Source of the DNA: JAUWQU01 sp964605095 | GTDB taxonomy: Bacteria > Planctomycetota > Phycisphaerae > SM23-33 | Reading direction: 5' to 3' | NCBI GenBank assembly: GCA_964605095.1 | Contig: CAZSBS010000040.1 | Location: forward strand, 1-23,664 | Length of the DNA stretch: 23,664 nucleotides | Shown here: piece after piece, positions 21,563 through 23,664 of the stretch | Layout: each line of letters begins with the position of its first letter | Position numbering within the stretch: position 1 is the first letter of the stretch | Made by a program: the position numbers and the translations under genes | The notes under the pieces: generated by a model | Databases searched by the model: none | What the model was told of the DNA's origin: nothing | The model's input: only the letters and a program-made list of their open reading frames with translations

Positions 21563-23089
21563 CTACTGACTACTGCCGTCCAGAATCGCCCTTACCAGCC
21601 CTGGGATGGTGTGCTTCTTCGCCTCGACGGTAGGCGTCAGGCCGGCGGCTACGATGGTTTCGGTGGTCACCGGGCCGATGGAGGCAAGCTTCAGCGCCGA
21701 AAGGTCCACGCCGGCGTCCTTGACAAGCGCGAGGAAGTTCTCCGCAGTTGACGACGATGTGAACGTGACCCAGTCTACCTTGCCGGCCGAAAGGGCGCGG
21801 AGGGCGTCGTCCGCCAGCCCGGCCGGGCGGACGGTGCGGTAGGCGACGGCCTCGGTAACTTCCGCGCCGGCGGCACGAAGGATGTCCGGCAGCTCGTTTG
21901 TGGCGATGTCGGCCCGTGCGAGCAGGATCCTTTGGCCCTTGCCCACTTGGGTCACCAGGGCCTTGCCGAGAGCCTTCGTCGTGAAGGTCTCGGGCATCAG
22001 GTCCGGGTGGAGGAAGTGTTCGTTGAGCACGTCGGCGGTGGCGGGTCCCACGGCCGCGATGCGAACGGAGGCCAGGTTCCGGCCGTCGAGGCCGAGGTGC
22101 TTCATGCGTGCGAGCACGCCGCTTGCGCCGTTGGGCGAGGTCAGCACGAGCCAGTCGAACGACTTGATCTCTGCCAGGGCCTTGTCGAGCGGGGCATAAT
22201 CCGCTGGCGGCTGGATCTCGATGGTGGGGCACTCGATGACGTTTGCGCCGCGGGTTACGAGTTGGTCGGTGAGCTTCGAGGCCTGCTCTCGCGTCCGCGT
22301 GACGAGCACAGTGCGTCCGAAGAGCGGGAGCTTTTCCTTCCAGGCGAGCTTCTCGCGAAGGGTCACCACGTTTCCGACAATCAGCAGAGCCGGCGGGCGC
22401 ACGTTGTTTGCCTCAGCCGCCGAGGCCACCGTTGCCAGCGTGGCGACAACCGTTCGCTGGTTCCCCAGGGTGGCGTTCTGGACCAGCGCCACCGGCGTGT
22501 CGGCTGGGCGGCCTGAGGAGATCAGCCGGCCCGCTATGGCGGGCAGGTTGCCAACGCCCATGTAGAACACCAGCGTGTCCAGGGCGGCCAGGGCGTCGTA
22601 GTTGATGACCGACTCGTCCTTGGTCGGGTCTTCGTGGCCGGTGATGAAGGTCACTGTCGAAGCCAGTCGGCGGTCGGTCAGGGGTATTCCCGCGCACGCC
22701 CCGGCCGCGATTGCCGCCGTCACGCCGGGCACGATTCTAAACGGCAGGCCGGCATCGACGAGGGCGTCGGCCTCCTCGCCGCCCCGGCCGAAAATCAGCG
22801 GGTCGCCGCCCTTGAGGCGCACGACGAGCTTGCCTTCGGCAGTCTTCCTTACGAGCAGATCGTTGATCTGCTCCTGTGTCATGGCGTGGGCGCCTGGGCC
22901 CTTGCCGACGTAGATAAGTTCGGCGTCGCCCCGGCAGCCTGCCAGGAAGGACGGGTTTGCCAGGCGGTCGTAGAGAACGGCGTCGGCCTGGGCGAGCCAG
23001 TTCAGTGCGGCGGCGGTGATCAGGCCCGGGTCGCCGGGTCCGGCGCCCACGAGCACGGCCAATGGTTTGTCGGTCTTATGCCTTGCCAT
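21563..23089 (-). CDS. cobA-hemD: Uroporphyrinogen-III C-methyltransferase / uroporphyrinogen-III synthase fusion
   Basis: A 508-residue two-domain enzyme. Residues about 10-245 are the SAM-dependent methyltransferase (VGAGPGDPGLIT, YVGKGPGAHAMTQEQIN, RLKGGDPLIFGRGGEE, FITGHED), which methylates uroporphyrinogen III to precorrin-2. Residues about 258-508 are uroporphyrinogen-III synthase (VLVTRTREQA, LVLTSPNGASGV, WVTFTSSSTAENF), which closes hydroxymethylbilane. The product feeds siroheme and cobalamin synthesis. Such CobA-HemD fusions are well known. The Met at 23089 has no ribosome site, and a promoter at 23098-23126 would start the mRNA almost at the ATG. No other tetrapyrrole gene is adjacent. 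The downstream end, facing the Gfo/Idh/MocA gene, has a 7-bp tandem repeat and no clear terminator. Confidence 0.95.
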   Translation of the reverse strand: MARHKTDKPLAVLVGAGPGDPGLITAAALNWLAQADAVLYDRLANPSFLAGCRGDAELIYVGKGPGAHAMTQEQINDLLVRKTAEGKLVVRLKGGDPLIFGRGGEEADALVDAGLPFRIVPGVTAAIAAGACAGIPLTDRRLASTVTFITGHEDPTKDESVINYDALAALDTLVFYMGVGNLPAIAGRLISSGRPADTPVALVQNATLGNQRTVVATLATVASAAEANNVRPPALLIVGNVVTLREKLAWKEKLPLFGRTVLVTRTREQASKLTDQLVTRGANVIECPTIEIQPPADYAPLDKALAEIKSFDWLVLTSPNGASGVLARMKHLGLDGRNLASVRIAAVGPATADVLNEHFLHPDLMPETFTTKALGKALVTQVGKGQRILLARADIATNELPDILRAAGAEVTEAVAYRTVRPAGLADDALRALSAGKVDWVTFTSSSTAENFLALVKDAGVDLSALKLASIGPVTTETIVAAGLTPTVEAKKHTIPGLVRAILDGSSQ

Positions 23090-23097
23090 AAGGAGTT

Positions 23098-23126
23098 ATT
23101 GTAAGACCAAGTGGGGAAAGAGGCAA
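23098..23126 (-). promoter_or_regulatory. Promoter giving a leaderless cobA-hemD mRNA
   Basis: On the minus strand TTGCCT (23121-23126), 17 bp, then TACAAT (23098-23103). Only 8 nt separate the -10 box from the ATG at 23089, so transcription should start within about 2 nt of the start codon. Confidence 0.55.
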
Positions 23127-23220
23127 AAAACTCGCGCGTTATTTAAGGCGCCCGGGTGGCTGGTCGATGTGCTAAGGACACGGCATAGCAATTAGCCGTA
23201 GAGCGCCTAGGAGTGCTAAT

Positions 23221-23595
23221 ATGACAGACAGAAAGAATTATGCCATTGAACGCCGACGTCACCCGCGGACTCGCCTTGCAATGACGCTGGGCTGCATCCG
23301 GCTGGACCCCGACGGCGGCGACGTGGTGGACTCGCTACACATGCGAGACATCTCCCGAAGCGGGCTAGGCGCCTCCAGCGCCAGGCCCTACTATCCGGGC
23401 CAGCGGATCGTGCTGAATCTGCCGATCCCGGCCGATGGGGGCCGGCGAAACGTGTGCGCCACGATCGTCCGCTGCCGCCAGGCCGAGGAGGGCTACAGCA
23501 TCGGCTTCGCGTTCGACGCCCCGTACGTCGGCGAGGCCTACCGCTATTCTCGCTCCACCATCAATGCAACGACAATGCAGGCCATAGCCGCGTAA
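23221..23595 (+). CDS. PilZ domain protein
   Basis: A 124-residue single-domain protein. R12-R-H-P-R16 is the RxxxR motif and D43-I-S45-R-S-G48 the [D/N]xSxxG motif of PilZ; together they bind cyclic di-GMP (family knowledge). It is cytoplasmic with no membrane segment and no fused output domain, so it would act by binding a partner. AGGAG lies 7 nt before the ATG at 23221. ACGGC (23180-23184) and GCCGT (23195-23199) form a small inverted repeat upstream. It diverges from cobA-hemD, with about 130 bp between. No diguanylate cyclase or flagellar gene lies in the window. Confidence 0.88.
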   Translation: MTDRKNYAIERRRHPRTRLAMTLGCIRLDPDGGDVVDSLHMRDISRSGLGASSARPYYPGQRIVLNLPIPADGGRRNVCATIVRCRQAEEGYSIGFAFDAPYVGEAYRYSRSTINATTMQAIAA

Positions 23596-23664
23596 TCCAT
23601 CGCGGCCGGGGCATGCAAACAGGCTTAGGGCCAACAGCGCTGGGAGGCGCAAAAGGGGTTGACT

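Noticed and set aside
23170..23202. Sigma-28 type promoter (TAAGGACA...GCCGTAGA) for the PilZ gene
   Set aside because: The spacer is 14 nt instead of about 11 and both boxes deviate from consensus.

Overview
The window looks like chromosomal DNA of a Planctomycetota bacterium, probably Phycisphaerae-like. This rests on high GC, a PEP-CTERM surface protein, an over-long double nucleoside diphosphate kinase, a GH2/sugar-porter/UroD-like gene set, and intergenic repeats of types common in PVC-group genomes. It is an inference; no rRNA or tRNA gene is present to settle taxonomy. No CRISPR array, transposase or phage gene was seen.

Layout. 1-1832: an AsmA-like membrane-anchored protein behind a TATAAT promoter. 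1879-5889: a plus-strand cluster that opens with an extended -10 promoter, a folded leader and a strong intrinsic terminator. It then encodes a DUF2294 protein, a B12-binding radical SAM protein, a small degenerate GIY-YIG-like protein and a second B12-binding radical SAM protein. 5890-7204: a repeat-rich region with helically phased A-tracts, an 11-bp tandem repeat, palindromes, and a small gene for a four-helix-bundle 'suffix' protein that has lost its helix-bundle core and lies between two arrays of 9-bp repeats. 7205-12437 (minus): an operon of UroD-like methyltransferase, MFS sugar porter and secreted GH2 glycosidase with a C-terminal F5/8-type domain. 12766-16287 (minus): a 1173-residue protein made of two fused copies of a beta-propeller PEP-CTERM protein. 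16623-20209 (minus): MBL-fold hydrolase, double NDK and LeuC-type dehydratase, separated by two copies of one interspersed repeat. 20413-21435: Gfo/Idh/MocA oxidoreductase. 21563-23089 (minus): a CobA-HemD fusion that appears to be leaderless. 23221-23595: a PilZ protein.

How genes may work together. The GH2, porter and UroD-like genes look like one catabolic transcription unit for an external sugar conjugate. Corrinoid or tetrapyrrole chemistry recurs: CobA-HemD makes precorrin-2/siroheme precursors, two radical SAM proteins have B12-binding N-termini, and the UroD-like protein resembles corrinoid methyltransferases. The most unusual items are the PEP-CTERM 'polyprotein', whose internal junction keeps a sorting signal followed directly by a new signal-peptide-like segment; the attenuator-like leader before DUF2294; the core-deleted four-helix cassette; and the double NDK.
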